NCBI GenBank assembly: GCA_949317995.1
Contig: OX439036.1
Location: forward strand, 90,123,920-90,187,919
Reading direction: 5' to 3'
Length of the DNA stretch: 64,000 nt
Source: Acholoe squamosa
Taxonomy: Eukaryota; Annelida; Polychaeta; Phyllodocida; Polynoidae
Shown here: one piece after another, positions 1-12,440 of the stretch
Numbering within the stretch: position 1 is the first letter of the stretch
Layout of the letters: every line of letters starts with the position of its first letter
Program-made: the position numbers and the translations under genes
Notes under the pieces: generated by a model
Databases searched by the model: none
What the model was told of the DNA's origin: nothing
Seen by the model: the letters and a program-made list of their open reading frames with translations, nothing else

Positions 1-261
1 GGAGAATCCTCAGAGAACTGCCTTTTACCTTCCTGACCAAGACACACTTGCAACCTTGTTGCACTTATGTGATGGTATTAATATAGAGGGCAGGGCTGAT
101 TATTGGGGAGGTTAGAGGTCATGGTTTAGAGCCATACATATGTACAAACATGTACATACATATTCCTATTTGTTCAGATTTCCCCCTAAATACTCCTATT
201 TTTTTACTTTCAAAATTCCTATTTTCCTATTTTTTCATGACAAATCTTGCTTGACACCCTG

Positions 262-600
262 TAGGTGGGATATGGTAAGACTGATCATAAAGGTAGCATG
301 AGAATGGTGTCATGGGACTGGGTCAAGGACAAGATGAGGCTGAGGTGGAGGAATCAAGGGACTGATGATAAGGGTTGGATGAGACAGAGGTGGAGGAATG
401 GTGGGGCTAGGGTTCAGGGAATGGTGTGGTTGGAGGTAAGGGCAAGAATGTGATGGGGAGATGGTGAGAATGTGGGTGAGTTAATGGGGTCGGAGCTGCA
501 GATAATGGCAGAATGAGACTGCAATGGGAGAAGGAGTGTGAAGTAACTGGCACTGGGGTGAGGACTAAGGTGGAGGAATAGTGGACTGGGGGTAAGGCCA
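262..600 (+). repeat. Purine-rich degenerate minisatellite
   Basis: The plus strand is strongly G/A-biased. The phrase GAGGTGGAGGAAT or close variants recurs at about 340, 390 and 570, with looser GATGGTGAGAATG-type phrases between. This explains the open frames on both strands, which have no coding character. Confidence 0.5.
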
Positions 601-1914
601 GGAGAAGACATGAATATCTTGCAACACCTTGGTGTCACCCTTAGCCCCATCATTCCAATCCCATATATCATAACTCATATGCTATTGTACTGATCATCAG
701 GATCCTGGATCATTTGGGATACAGCATTTGAACATACAGTGGTCCCAATCCCAATGTCCCATTGAGGACTGGAAGATCAAGGCTGCTTGACAGGGGGTGA
801 AAAGAGGGAGACAGTGGGAAGGGATATCAGTGATTCGGAAGATGAGTAAAATGAATGGGCATTTCTGAAAATCAACAGTTGCAAGATTGGATCCTCCCAT
901 TTAGAACCCTAATCCACCCTCACCATAACACCCCCCCCCCCCAGAATTTCCTTCATCCCCACCAGTTTTGTAGGACTTTGAGAGATAGGTTGATTATCTG
1001 TTTTTATTTATGGGGAAAATTTCGAAATTCTTGATCTCAAACATGCACTCTGATGGCATTTATAACTTCATGTAGGAATATTTGAAAAATTCGTTTGCAG
1101 TTGGAAAGCCCGGGACACAGCACTGGGACATAGACATTGTGATGAACATATTTGTTAGAAAAATAGGGGGTAGAGCCACTTCAAGTCAAGAGTTTGAGAG
1201 TGGGGTTTGAAGGATTATGAACAAAGTAAATGTGACACAATCTCCGAAACGGACGATTATTAGAGGGAATAAGGACTCTCCCCAGTGCAGGTATTACTAT
1301 GTAAAGTCAAAGATATGGGTATGAAAGGCCAGGGGAGCAGTGCACCTTCGGACAATGACCCATAACGTACTCTATACACGTTATATTATATAAGGGGATT
1401 CCCGCCGTGTTGTGACCTACCGACCTGCTGACTGAACACAGGGTATTTTATATATAGGATATATATGTATACGTCTATTATGGTCATGACCCATACCATG
1501 TCAATTCCCATGCTAGCCGGTTTTAGACCTATGCCCATGCTATATGTCCATACAAGTCATATAAAGCCTACCCTCCATTGCGATATCACCTAATATCTTG
1601 ATAGACCTATGAAATATACCGACACCTGTGGATCTACATAATACTGTGACTTATGGTATATCTGCACTTACCTATAGCCTTCATGTATCTCTGTAGATTG
1701 GTTCAAACCCAGCTGGACTCTTGTGACGTCCTGACTCTCCTGTGATCCACATTGAACTTCCGGCATACGTCCAGTTAGTCTTCAGCACGTGATCCACTAT
1801 AAATAGGGAGGTCGGCTCTCTCTCTATAAGTTCCCATACCCGGATTCAGGGCTGTTTTGGGAAATAGGCTACATGTGTATACATCATCCCTAGTATAGAC
1901 AGCCCTAGGCCATA

Positions 1915-1918
<4 letters not shown>

Positions 1919-1959
<41 letters not shown>
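1919..1959 (+). repeat. (GA)n microsatellite
   Basis: An uninterrupted GA dinucleotide run of about 20 units, followed by a run of nine G. Serine/leucine-rich open frames across it on the minus strand are artefacts of the repeat. Confidence 0.95.
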
Positions 1960-1967
<8 letters not shown>

Positions 1968-2181
1968 AGACAAACAGTCCGACAGACAGACAGCAAAGAG
2001 ACAGACAGGCAGAGAGAGACAGAGACGGAAACAAATTCTGATGATACAGTCAACTCCCTCTGATGTGGCTACCATTGGGACAATGGAACAGTGGCTGCAT
2101 CGGTGGGATGGCTGTATTGGAGGGAGTCAATAAGCTTAAAGCCACCATAATGATCGTTCTTCCCCTACACGTACAGGCCTA

Positions 2182-2551
2182 CTTGGCAAAAAACGTGTTT
2201 GTAACGTTTGCAAACATTTTTATTTGGTTTGGGTAAAAACGTTTTTTAAGAAACATTATTTTGACATTGAAAAACGTTTTTAAATGTTTTTTCAATCAAT
2301 TTTCAACCAAATAGAAACATTTGCTTTTTCAACCAATCTTTCAACCAAATAAAAACATTTTTTATTTATGTTTCTTTACGTTAAAAAAAACGTTTTTTAA
2401 CCTGATAGAAAAACTTTTTATAAAAACGTCAAAATAACGTTTTTTGAGTACATGTAAAAACGTTATTTTGACGTTTAAAAAACGTTTTGCAAACTTAGGA
2501 ACCAAAATAAAACGTTTTTTTTGGCGTCAAAAAAACGTTTTTTTTGCCAAG
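2182..2551. mobile_element. MITE-like element, AACGTTTT-rich
   Basis: It begins CTTGGCAAAAAACG and ends with the inverted counterpart TTTTTTTTGCCAAG. The interior is built almost entirely from AACGTTTTT and its reverse complement, with AACCAAATAAAAACATTTT phrases. It has no coding capacity. It is a short non-autonomous inverted-repeat element of unknown superfamily. Confidence 0.75.
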
Positions 2552-2989
2552 TGGGGGGTAATGGGAAATATTAATGTGTGATATCTATGATATGATGAAG
2601 ACTTGTCAACTTCTCTACACTTCAATCTCATCCCTTTCGCCAAAATGCATGGTCTACAAGATATCCACTGTTGTAATGCAATGTGTCTGATGTTCTACTT
2701 GGTTTGTGTATACATTATGATAACTCCTTTTGGTTATACGTGATTGTGTTCGTCTAGAAATATTCTATCTGTTGTAACTTTTTCTGTTGGATGTAGTTAT
2801 TATACTCATGACATCACGAAAAAGATACACGTGTATCAGTTTTGTAGTCAATAAAATGTTTTAAACTTGACTCAGGTTCTATATAGGCTAGTTTACTTTC
2901 ACATTTATGAGTCACAAAAGGTGGTTCCAATAATGGCTGCATTAGGAGGTTGCCACTAGGCCCGGGGAAGGTACTATGATGCTATCTCC

Positions 2990-3490
2990 CCACTGCCAAA
3001 CTATCGACCCCCTGAATCTAGGCAAAATGACCGCTCCTCAACTCCTGTAGTAATCCACCGCCCCTAATTTAAGGGCATTTGAAGTCACCGCCCCTTAATT
3101 TCAAGGCATTTGAAGGCACTATACCTGAAATCTTTAGAGATAAATGGGTGTGGACCACTAAATTTGACATGGTGACATGGCAATTTCTTAAAATCGACAT
3201 GTGACATGAGAGGTTCTTAGAGGTGACATGGGACATGGGGATTTAAGTGACATGTGACATAACCATTTCTTAAAATTGACATGTGACATGGGGGACCCCC
3301 CATCCACACCCCCAGATAAGGACCCTTATTTGTAAAGTAATAAGAAGATATTTACCACCCCCTATTTTTGAGGGGGCACACAGAGATATTGCCCTCCTTT
3401 TTTTGAAGTGCATACAGAGTTACCGCCCCCTATTTTTTAGGTGCACACAGCTACCGCCCCCTGAATTTTCGTCTCACCGCCTCCGCTTCT
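2990..3490 (+). repeat. Degenerate ACCGCCCC tandem-type repeat
   Basis: ACCGCCCC(C)TAATTT or CCGCCCCCTATTTTT phrases, often followed by a GCACACAG or GCATTTGAA phrase, recur at about 3055, 3088, 3355, 3420 and 3455. The middle is interrupted by a GACATGTGACATG block (3160-3295). There is no gene. It is probably one decayed element with another repeat inside it. Confidence 0.5.
3140..3297 (+). repeat. GACATGTGACATG repeat, MITE-family fragment
   Basis: At least five GACATG or GTGACATG units occur with an ATTTCTTAAAAT spacer, preceded by TAAATGGGTGTGGACC. The same head and units recur at 31316-31400 and, inverted, at 42990-43265, so this is a dispersed family. Confidence 0.65.
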
Positions 3491-4037
3491 TGGGCCCATT
3501 TGGCAGAGTTTACTATACCAGGCTGTGTATTTTGATATAAAATCTGCACAATAGTTCAAACTGATCCTCCATAAACGAAGCTTCTCTGTTCTTTACATAT
3601 ATACATGTAGTACTATTGCATGCATGATGAATATAAATTGATAACATTATAACACGAGAAGAACGCTATAGCTGACAACGTAGTGTTGAAGATCAGCCTC
3701 CCTTTTCCTATCCTCTAGTATAATTGCTATCCACCAGATGGGGTAGTAGAACGGCGCAGATTTTAGGTTTATCTTTACATGACTACAAAACAGTAGTATG
3801 TAGGCCCTAGACACCAAACCACACAGAGGGGATGGTCCCACTGTAACGGAGGTACTACTTGAGGGCAAACCCTGGATTTTTTTTTTAGGGGGGGGGGGGT
3901 TGAAACTTTTCGAACTTTCAGGAACCTTTTCCCCGTAATTTTCATATTTCATCCATTTTTGTGATCATCTATTGGTAGGGGCCTACAGTTAACAACTTGG
4001 TTCTACATATCTTTTATATAGGCTTCACATTTCTTAT

Positions 4038-4041
<4 letters not shown>

Positions 4042-4099
<58 letters not shown>
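4042..4099 (+). repeat. (TA)n microsatellite
   Basis: About 29 uninterrupted TA dinucleotides. Confidence 0.95.
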
Positions 4100-4265
4100 T
4101 TCTTTATATTTCTACAGTAATAGCATAGACTCTATACAAATTGTGATTGACGATGTGTTGCGCTCCGCTGCTACACTTGGATCTGAACAGGTAGGTCGTT
4201 TGTTCATTGCACCTATGACTCAAACACACAATGTGACCCTTTTTTCCCCCCACACTGGGACACTA

Positions 4266-4460
4266 TAAGGGAGTGGTCATTATTTATCAACAGGGGGGTG
4301 GGTGGTGTGTTTTCGCGCGGACACCCGAAAATTTTTTACACCCCCGTCGACAGCGGTCAATTTTTTTTTTTTTTTTTTTTTGGGGGGGGGGGGGCGGAAA
4401 TTTGTACGCCCCCCTCAAACCCACCAGACCCCCTGTTGATAAATAATGACCACTCCCTAA
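4266..4460. mobile_element. MITE, GGGAGTG family, copy 1
   Basis: Long terminal inverted repeats start TAAGGGAGTGGTCATTATTT and end in the reverse complement, CCACTCCCTAA, each followed inward by ATCAACAGGGGG. The interior is T/G homopolymer. Related copies are at 23660-23985 and 43291-43442. Single arms are near 48885-48965 and 59740-59808. Confidence 0.8.
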
Positions 4461-4984
4461 CGCGGTGTTAAAACTTCACTGAACCGGTATAGTGCTAAAA
4501 AGCAACAGGAAGGGAAAATCAATTATACTCTATACAAAATTAATAGATCTTTTAGCCAGAACTAAAATGCAATATGAAATAAAAATAAAATCCGACATAC
4601 CGTCCCTAGAGATTTTAGCCATGTGAGTAGGCACACAATATATATCTAATGTTTGCCTAATCATACCTGCAGACTCCGGACAGGACAATAACTGAATTCC
4701 TTGACATTTTTTTAAGTCCACCCCGCCCACACACACACTCATAAATGATACGATTAGTTCACATTGGATCTGGACGAATAAAAAGATTGACTCAAGTGGA
4801 TCAAAATTAAAAATCCTCGAGATAACTGAGAAGCTTTTTGGTGTGCTGAGTGGTCCGATAATGGCATTTTTCGTCAGAACTTGCAAACGTTTCTAAAGGG
4901 TCGGCCCTGTTTTAAAATCATGCATGGCGGGGTAACCTGAGAACAACCCCTCCCCCCAAAATTAACAAAACCACACTACATCTG

Positions 4985-6442
4985 CTTTAAGAAAAGGTTT
5001 ATTAGCTAATGAACACATACACATGGTATAGTTTAAAATGATAATAAAATCACCATTTTACAGCTGTACAATTGGAACACATTATTCACAGAACATTATC
5101 TTTACAGTTTCATGTGAAGTTTTCGGTAACTGATATTGGTTATAAACCTCATTAGACTTTACTAGCTCCCCTTCCTTTTGGGGGACATTTGTTAGACTAT
5201 AAGGTATACAAATTCCAATTTGGTTTAAAACAATCAAACTCTTTAACTTTGATATTCAACTCACATAATCCATAAGCTAGATATTTCAAAAATGATACTG
5301 GACAACCTTGATAACACACAGCATATTTCTTGACAAAACATCTAAACCTAACATAATTAAAGGCACATCATATAGCATTTTATATTGTAAGTACTCTTGG
5401 GTTATAAAAGCTGAAATCAATAAATATGGCAGGTATCAAACAGCAATGGTATCTGAACTATTTCTGAGATAGTAAATGGCCTTTATAGTACGGGCAATGT
5501 GTTTCATACTTCGATCAGTTCACTGTGTTGTAATATAAATTTTGTGTCCTGTAGGCATAAATGGGTGCACTATGCAGTGTATTCATAAGATCAAGCTAAT
5601 CAAACTTCAGTTTAGACACTTTCAGTCTAAACACGCTGTGGATACTGTGAAGTGTTAGAGGGAACTCCTGGTCAAAAATAGATAGACCTTTACTTTTATA
5701 TTGATATAAATTATCATGAAAATAACAGCAAAATTTTGAGATTTCCTCAGACAGCAAGAAACGTCCATAGAATTCTGTTGTTTCTTTTTGTGTAGGCAGT
5801 AGAGAAGGAAAGAATTGAAGAGCGATTTTCTTGTGAAGGATGTGTGCATTTTTTTGGGTGTGTGTGAAGTGTGTAAACGCGTTACTCAATGTCTGTGTAA
5901 AGAACAGAAACAGTGAAATTTGTGACAATGTACACGAATTTACTGCCACATAAAGCCAGTACTCAATACTCAACAGTTCCCCTGTAGCCTGTTAAGTATG
6001 ATGAAATACATCTATATATGACAGACAAGGCACCAAGGATGTATGATTGGAATGATATACATGTACATCTCTGTATATGATATAAGGTATCATGTGGCTC
6101 TCCACAATATATACTGAAATCCACGCCCTCCCTAATACCATTATTTACCCCTCTTCCTGCTCAACCCACGCATAAGCCCATATCTATCCAGAAACACATC
6201 GTGTTCTAACATCAAACGGAGAAACTTCCTCAAAATACTTTCTGTATTGGAGCAAAGTTCTATATTTTCTACCCAATCACTGCGTCTTTGCATTGGGACC
6301 AACCGATGAGCATTACAACATTTCTATTAAAAAACCCAAATGATATTAAAACCTATATTGGTGCATATAGAGAATACATCTATCCATATGAACATACCTT
6401 TTATACACTTGGTCATACCGATAGCACCATACGCTGTACGAT
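4985..6442 (-). other. Probable 3' untranslated region of the minus-strand coiled-coil gene
   Basis: AT-rich sequence downstream of the stop codon at 6443. The first AATAAA on the minus strand in a suitable position reads as TTTATT at about 4996-5001. A 125-codon open frame at 5596-5973 (minus) is AT-rich and low in complexity, and is best treated as chance. The extent of the UTR is inference from the poly(A) signal alone. Confidence 0.3.
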
Positions 6443-7796
6443 TCAGACTTTCTTCGGTACATAAGACTCTCTGATAACTGACTTAACCATCTTCTTGAGT
6501 TCTGGGTACCTCAGTGTAGGGTTGAGCTTCTTGGAGGCCTGGTACTCCTGTGCCAACCACTCCAGTTTGTCTCTCATGGCGTAGAACTCCCCTTTCAGTT
6601 GGAGCACCTCCTTCCGCATGGACTCCATCTCGGCCTCCAGGTCCTTAGCTGTCATGTCTGTATGTGAAGAGACCAAGAACAAGTTTTGTGTGAGTAAGAT
6701 TTAAAGGAGTACTCACCGAGCCTGTCATGGCGATTTTTGAAGTCTATAGTCTATAGATGCTAAATCAAGCTATAAACGGATTTGCGAGCAGAAGTCCATG
6801 TAAATACTTGAATGCCACTCAGATTTAGGCTTCATGGGTTTAGAGTATACAATGTTTTAGAAAGTTCAATGCCACCATTGTAATAAATCATACATTTGAT
6901 ACAGTGCAGAAAGAGCCGATATAAGCGAATTATTATGTCTACAGTTGTTTGAGTGCAGATTAGAATTTATCAATATCCTCAATGCCATCGAATATCTGGC
7001 ATCTCCTTTAGAAGCTCTAAGCCATATGGCTGCGCAGACTGCGGCAGGACTGATACAATTCAGGGTCTTCCTGGTCTTCCCCAGTTTCTTCCCCCTGGAG
7101 GAGGTCTGCAGACGAGGCAACCAGGGTCTGGTGCACGGTCACCATAGTGAACAGATTAGGGGTGCGTTCAGACTGCTTAATATGAACCCTGGAGCAGCGC
7201 ACTGTCTCCGACCGGACGGAGCTTTCAGTGGGCAATGCTGCGGCTATCTTAGCGCCCCTAGCCCGGGTTAAAGTCAGAGTCTGGGTCTTACCATCGAAAC
7301 GCCGGACGTCGTCGTTGATGTCCTCGTGTGTGGCAAAGCTCTGGGCGCTGTTCTTGAGGCGCGCCATCAAACCCCCGCCCGACCTCTTCTGCCGCTCCAG
7401 CGTCCCGCCAACGCTACTTCCGCCACCGATACTTCCGCCGCCACTGAGGCTACTTCCGTCGGTCATTTTGCTGAGGGAACCAGAGAGTTTATTGTCTTTA
7501 ATCTCCTGTGAAACGTTCTTGTAGCTCTCCGTGGCCTCCTTTATCATGTTCTTGATGTGTTCGTAGCGGTTGACGGCAAAGCCGCCCTTAGCTCCAGTGT
7601 ACGCCCCCTGAAGCTTGTCGATGATGGCGCGCAGCTTGCCCGCGTCGCGGCGCCACTGTGCCAGTAGGGCGGCCTGGTCGCGGGCGTGGCGTAGGTCCGA
7701 CTCCTTGGGCGGCTTGTTCTTGCCGATACCTAGATTGGTGAGGTCAACAAGAGAACCACGTTTAGACGGGCGCTTCTTGAACAGCTTGAGTGACAT
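6443..7796 (-). CDS. Unrecognised 239-residue basic/coiled-coil protein, two exons
   Basis: I do not recognise this protein. Exon 1 is 7796-7292: ATG at 7796-7794, donor G|GTAAGA. Exon 2 is 6657-6443: acceptor CACATACAG, stop TGA. Exon 1 ends in phase 1 (505 nt) and exon 2 supplies the two bases that complete a GAC codon, giving exactly 240 codons over a 634-bp intron. The protein has a basic N-terminus (residues 1-32, KLFKKRPSKRG), a probably helical segment (33-103, with LLAQWRRDAGKLRAIIDKLQ), a Gly/Ser-rich linker (about 104-132), a short basic stretch, and a charged heptad-like coiled coil encoded by exon 2 (about 168-215) before a lysine-rich tail ending VPKKV. There is no signal peptide or membrane segment. 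A good acceptor-like stretch (ACTTGTCAG) sits directly before the ATG, so a 5' UTR exon further upstream is likely. The composition is far more GC-rich than the flanks, as expected for real exons. An alternative read-through past the donor stays open to 7017 but lacks the coiled coil. Confidence 0.75.
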
Positions 7797-8090
7797 ACTG
7801 ACAAGTAAAACACAGAAGTTAACAACTTCGAGAAGACTACAATCCTTATAGTAGTGGGTTATAGTGTCTAGCGTGGGCGTATCAAATCTTGGGAGATGGA
7901 CGCAGGGAACAACCAAGAGAGACCACTGCTCTCTGGTCTGTCGGGGGCGGAAATGGTCAAAAAGTGGCGTCGGACGGGGCGTGGTTTGGGGGGGAGGGTG
8001 GGGGTGGGGGATCCAGGCATCCTGGGGACGCTGCCAGCCTCACCTTACACCCGAGGGGAAATATGACACTGGTCAGCTACTGGAGGAAGG
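7797..8090 (-). other. Upstream flank of the coiled-coil gene
   Basis: GC-rich and, on the plus strand, G-tract-rich (about 7960-8010). It probably holds an intron or promoter of the minus-strand gene. I cannot place a transcription start. Confidence 0.3.
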
Positions 8091-8319
8091 TACCGTAGTG
8101 GTCTCTATAAGCGCCTGGGGGGCGTTGCCAACCCGGTGCTTATTTAAGACTTTCTTAAAAGTGCATAATTAATGGATTTTAAAACCAGTACACCAGCAGG
8201 TCTTGAATAAGCACACCGGGGATCAGTGGTATGTAAGTGGAATAAAATTAAATAGGGAAGCATGTATTCAATTAGCCCCCTTGATTAAACACCCGGCGCT
8301 TATAGAGGTGACTACGGTA
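8091..8319. mobile_element. MITE with TACCGTA ends, type C
   Basis: It is flanked by TA. The left arm reads TACCGTAGTGGTCTCTATAA and the right arm is its reverse complement with a few changes (GGCGCTTATAGAGG...CTACGGTA). An inner inverted pair is also present (CCGGTGCTTATTTAAGAC facing GTCTTGAATAAGCACACCGG). Non-coding. The ends resemble those of the 9781/48198/61458 family. Confidence 0.8.
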
Positions 8320-9780
8320 GGTGTATGTATTGGGGAGAGGTAACACAATGTATCACTAGTGCTACAAGGGTATGTGGGTGCCTGGTTTACAAGGCTGCTG
8401 ACACATTCCTACTCTATGATATAAATGAGGGTCGCCTATCATGAATCACAAATAAGGGGTACATTATGCACATAGGATCATACTGGCCGCTTTCTTTGGG
8501 CACTTTCCTGACGGCCTTTTTGGCACTGTACAGTAATAAGTATCATAATGTGACTAGTGCTAGGCAGGGCTTGGTCTAATGAGGTGTGAGACTGACTATG
8601 GGTGACTTATCCTGGTATGCTCATATCGGACATACATTAACACACAAACGATCCTTTATCCTAACACCCAAATACCCAATACTGTATGTCAGGTATGACA
8701 ACACCATATTCAAGGCACATTCTCAACACTGACACAACCTTATAAGATCACAGAACTATGAGATATGTGACAAAATGTAGCATATAAAATCATGACACTT
8801 ACCCTATGCCACCACCTCCTGGGTTATATATGATTCTAAGAGCAGGAGACAGGACTATGGGATTAATATTTCATACAATATCTAGTTTGTAGGTGTGCCT
8901 GTAGGGGGTGTTGGCATCCTGAGACGCTCCATCACTATTCTAGTCAGGCATTAATGGTGGTCATTAACACTAGGTGGCGTTAAGGTCATTACCACAGGCA
9001 CAGGGTTGACTTAACCTCAATACGACTGCCAATCATAATTATTATAAAACTATATAGAGAGAGGGATGAATCGCAATTCACGGCACTGATGCATCAGCCA
9101 TCAAAATGACTCATCTAAATTGATTTTTCTCAAAATTTGATTAATTTCTTAAGTTAGCTATCTTCTAATGGGCAGGGGCAGGTAAGCCTAAACACACAGT
9201 TACTTTTATCATAAATTCTGGTGTGTTCACTACATTATAACCAAAATTGCTATTTCCCCTGCATCACAAAATACACTACATATTACCCATATGAATTCTG
9301 TCCAAACAATCCCGGCCAAACATAATGCGTCTAGGTACATATTCCTTGGTCGTCATGATGTACCAAAATCGTTGCATCTTGATGACCAAGGCAATGGGAA
9401 AAATGCATCAATGCAACTCTTTGATGTCTATTAAGGTTTTAAGTCACTTTTATCTTAAGGATCTTTCCATTCTTTATGTGTGAAGTTGATACCCCTCTTC
9501 CCTACTCTGAAAAAAAGTGATCAACCCCTCTACACATGCCAAGATTGATTCATTTCATTATTTGTAATAGAGGGCACAATTTGAGGAGTGGGGCGTGTTT
9601 TGCACAATTTTAACTATATAGATATTTCAAGTATAATAGTGTTTGAGAATATATCAATATACATGTATTGGTGATTGAGATTACAATATTATCAAGTGTT
9701 TGGTGTGTGGGGTTGCCATGGGAACCAGATTGTATACCTGTGATACACCGTGGAGGAGGGGGATGCATGTTGGTAGTAGA
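8320..9780. other. Non-coding stretch, no gene seen
   Basis: AT-rich sequence with no coding-like frame and no clear repeat ends. A CTCF-like match (ACACTAGGTGGCGTTA) lies at 8967-8982. Confidence 0.6.
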
Positions 9781-10060
9781 ACCGTAATCTCGCGCGTATA
9801 AGGCGTCTTATATGCAAGATTTTAGTTCTCCCTGAATCCACAAGGGGGATACCTAGAGGTTTCTTTTGATATGTTACACTAATAATATGACTAGTGGGTT
9901 CAGGAGGATCCAGAAGCCCCCAGCTACATATAGCTTTTTGAATTTTCAAAATCCATTCAATAGAACAAAAGTTATGAATTTTTCCTTTTTTTGACCATTT
10001 CCTAAAACTCTAGGTGTACCTTATAGGTGGGATGCACCTTATACGCGGGAGATTACGGTA
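9781..10060. mobile_element. MITE, TACCGTAATCTC family, type A copy 1
   Basis: The left end is ACCGTAATCTCGCGCGTATA and the right end is TATACGCGGGAGATTACGGT. The interior shares the GGATCCACAAGGGGG, CCTTTCTTTTGATAT and AAAAGTTATGAATTTTT-type blocks with the copies at 48198-48494 and 61458-61752. The target site is probably TA. The left TA is changed here. Confidence 0.85.
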
Positions 10061-12110
10061 GTATGGGGGGGGGGCTTGGTAGATCAGTTAGCTATGTACA
10101 AGTCCTGTTCATATATGGACATGGGGTTACATGATACGAGATGGAGTAGGGGAGAGGTAGTAGTGTCCAGTATACCGTATGTTGAATGGTCATTTGAATA
10201 CATGTATAGGGCATGCATATATGATTGGTTGATGGATATATTAATGGTTGATGTCTTCCTGGTTTATATCCTCAATACTACCGACCTTAACCCTGTAAAC
10301 CTAAGGATGGACATAATGGTAGTCTGTATGATTCATCAAGGCTATACAAGAGAATGCTCGCCAACACTCACACTACACTGGCATTGTGCATCGTGATAAC
10401 ATAGGAACATGGACCTGGAGGATCCATGCTGGTATCCTGATGAAAGGGAAGGGGGTTAGATATGTAGGTTCCTACTTTTTATGATGACATTACACAAAAG
10501 AAGACAAAAGGCAGCTTTACTACTAACGATCTTTAAATCAGTAATATATCTATAGTGCAATAATATGCAAAGTAACACTCATATAGCTTTGTCACAGCAA
10601 CTATGACAATGAACAAAACTCCCAGCCAATTTTCAATCAAAGCCTTTTATTTATATAAAAGGCCAGGCTATTTTATATTTGATATCTGTCTATAAGTCCA
10701 TCCATAGATATAAGTCATATAAGAGAGCATTTTATAACGGCACTGGCCTGCCATAAGCCCCTATGTTTTATTTTCCAAGATGCCAGGTCTGTGGTGTGAT
10801 ATGATTGTATCAGTTGTCCCTCCATGTCATGGTGCATGTGTGTAGGGTCTTTATGTTATCGTACTACACATGTCACCAACACTTTAGGCAGAGTAACATG
10901 AGAACATGAATGGGACCTCTACTTCTTTATCATATCCCCTGGAACATGAAGCTGCAAGGTACATAAAGTGTTCTGTCAAAAAAATGTTTGTTTCAGGTTT
11001 AATACTTCCTGAAAATTTATGGTTGGAATTTCTTCTTTTTTTTCTTTTTAGAATGATAAGAATCTCTCTCTATCTGTACATCCCTCTCCTCTCTCTATGT
11101 CTGTCTCTTTGCCTCTTTGTATCAATCTCTATACATGTAGATGTAACTCTAGCTACTCAAATGTGTTGGTCGATGGAAGCCATTTTTGGTTTGGCATTTG
11201 AAGCTTAATCAAATTAATGTGCCTGATTTAGAAAAAAAAACCTAAATAATGCTGAATGATGTGTCATATATTACTCCTGGGTGTTTTGAATCTTGGACCT
11301 ACATATTAGTGTTTTAACCACTCAATAAAGAATGTGCTAACCTGCATATATTTTCCAATGTGTATCTTACTGAATTATCTATTTACGAAATATAAATATG
11401 AATGTAAACGTAGATGCAATAAAACAAAAGCTGTTATTCATTGATTTGTTGAAATCATAGATTTGTCTCTTGATAAGCTGCGCCATTGTGAGTAAATAGG
11501 TTTAAACATTCTAACCAAACACTGCTGATGATAACGTGGACACATTGGAGCTAGACAGAGTATCGCCTTTGCCCTATCCATTTTCAGGCCCCCAGTCCTC
11601 ATGATGTACCATCAGGGGTGCTGCCTAAATTAGGGATTTCTGTTATAAGTGTCAAACTCTAGAAATTATAGGGGGGTTGGGGCATTTTCCCAAGGGAAAT
11701 TCTCCAAAAATCTAGACATTATATGCTGCTTTTTTATGTCAATTTGTAAGAATATGGGTAGATTCTTTGCATAAGTGTATACTGCCTCCATTTATTTTTT
11801 GGTGGGGGGCGGGAGGGGAGCAGAACATGTATAGTCTGCAATCTTTTGGAAATTGAATTCACATAAATGTATGTGTACGTAATATTTTACATTTTATTCT
11901 ACACATTGATTTAGTAGGCCCAGTTCATTTAAAGACATCCAAGATTTCGCTCCTCGACTAACAGAATGCATGAAATCCAACATTTTGCTGAACCTTTTGC
12001 AGGGGATATACAAAATCCATTACTGAATGTCCTGATATTCTAAAAGGGGACCACTACTACAAAGCAGGGAGACTTCCATCTCTAGACGCCATAGACCTAA
12101 ATCTTACTGA
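10061..12110. other. Non-coding stretch, no gene seen
   Basis: Only short open frames of AT-rich composition. A pyrimidine-rich CTCT/TGTCTC patch lies at about 11065-11140. No inverted-repeat ends were recognised. Confidence 0.55.
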
Positions 12111-12114
12111 ATCA

Positions 12115-12440
12115 TAGTCGACATATATATTTAGAACCACAGTGCACCAATAGCCCACACCCAGAGACAGAAAAGTTCTGGTATCCACAGCCAGCCCCTC
12201 CTGTGCCTTCCCACATACAACCTATATCACCTCTGGAGCACTTTGTCATCGCCCACAACGTGGGAGTGTCCAGCCCTGGAGGGGAGGGCATACCACAGAC
12301 CCTTGGCCTCCTGGAGACAGAGGTGGTGGGTGCCGACCCAGTTCTCCTGGTGGGGATCTGGAGACTTATTGGGAGGTATCTCACGCCTACTGCCCCTCGT
12401 GGATCCAACCATGTGGGGTGGAGAGCAGAAACACATGTCT
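12115..12440. other. GC-richer segment open in several frames; possible exon or gene fragment
   Basis: This block is clearly richer in G+C than its surroundings and stays open for 70-98 codons in more than one frame on both strands. I recognise no domain in any frame and no frame is bounded by convincing splice sites. It could be one exon of an unrecognised gene, a gene relic, or a transposon piece. Confidence 0.25.

Larger units (their letters stand above)
1..2181. other. Non-coding stretch, no gene seen
   Basis: No reading frame here looks coding on either strand. The first 600 bases contain a purine-rich stretch, and a GA microsatellite lies near 1919. The remainder looks like single-copy AT-rich intergenic DNA. 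Confidence 0.6.

Noticed and set aside
4530-4886. 118-codon minus-strand frame
   Set aside because: No coding composition, no splice context, no recognisable domain.
5596-5973. 125-codon minus-strand frame
   Set aside because: AT-rich, Phe/Leu/Ser-heavy, no domain, and lies in the likely 3' UTR of the minus-strand gene.
7017-7290. Read-through extension of exon 1 of the coiled-coil gene
   Set aside because: It begins exactly at a strong GTAAGA donor, and the phase-matched downstream exon gives a better protein.
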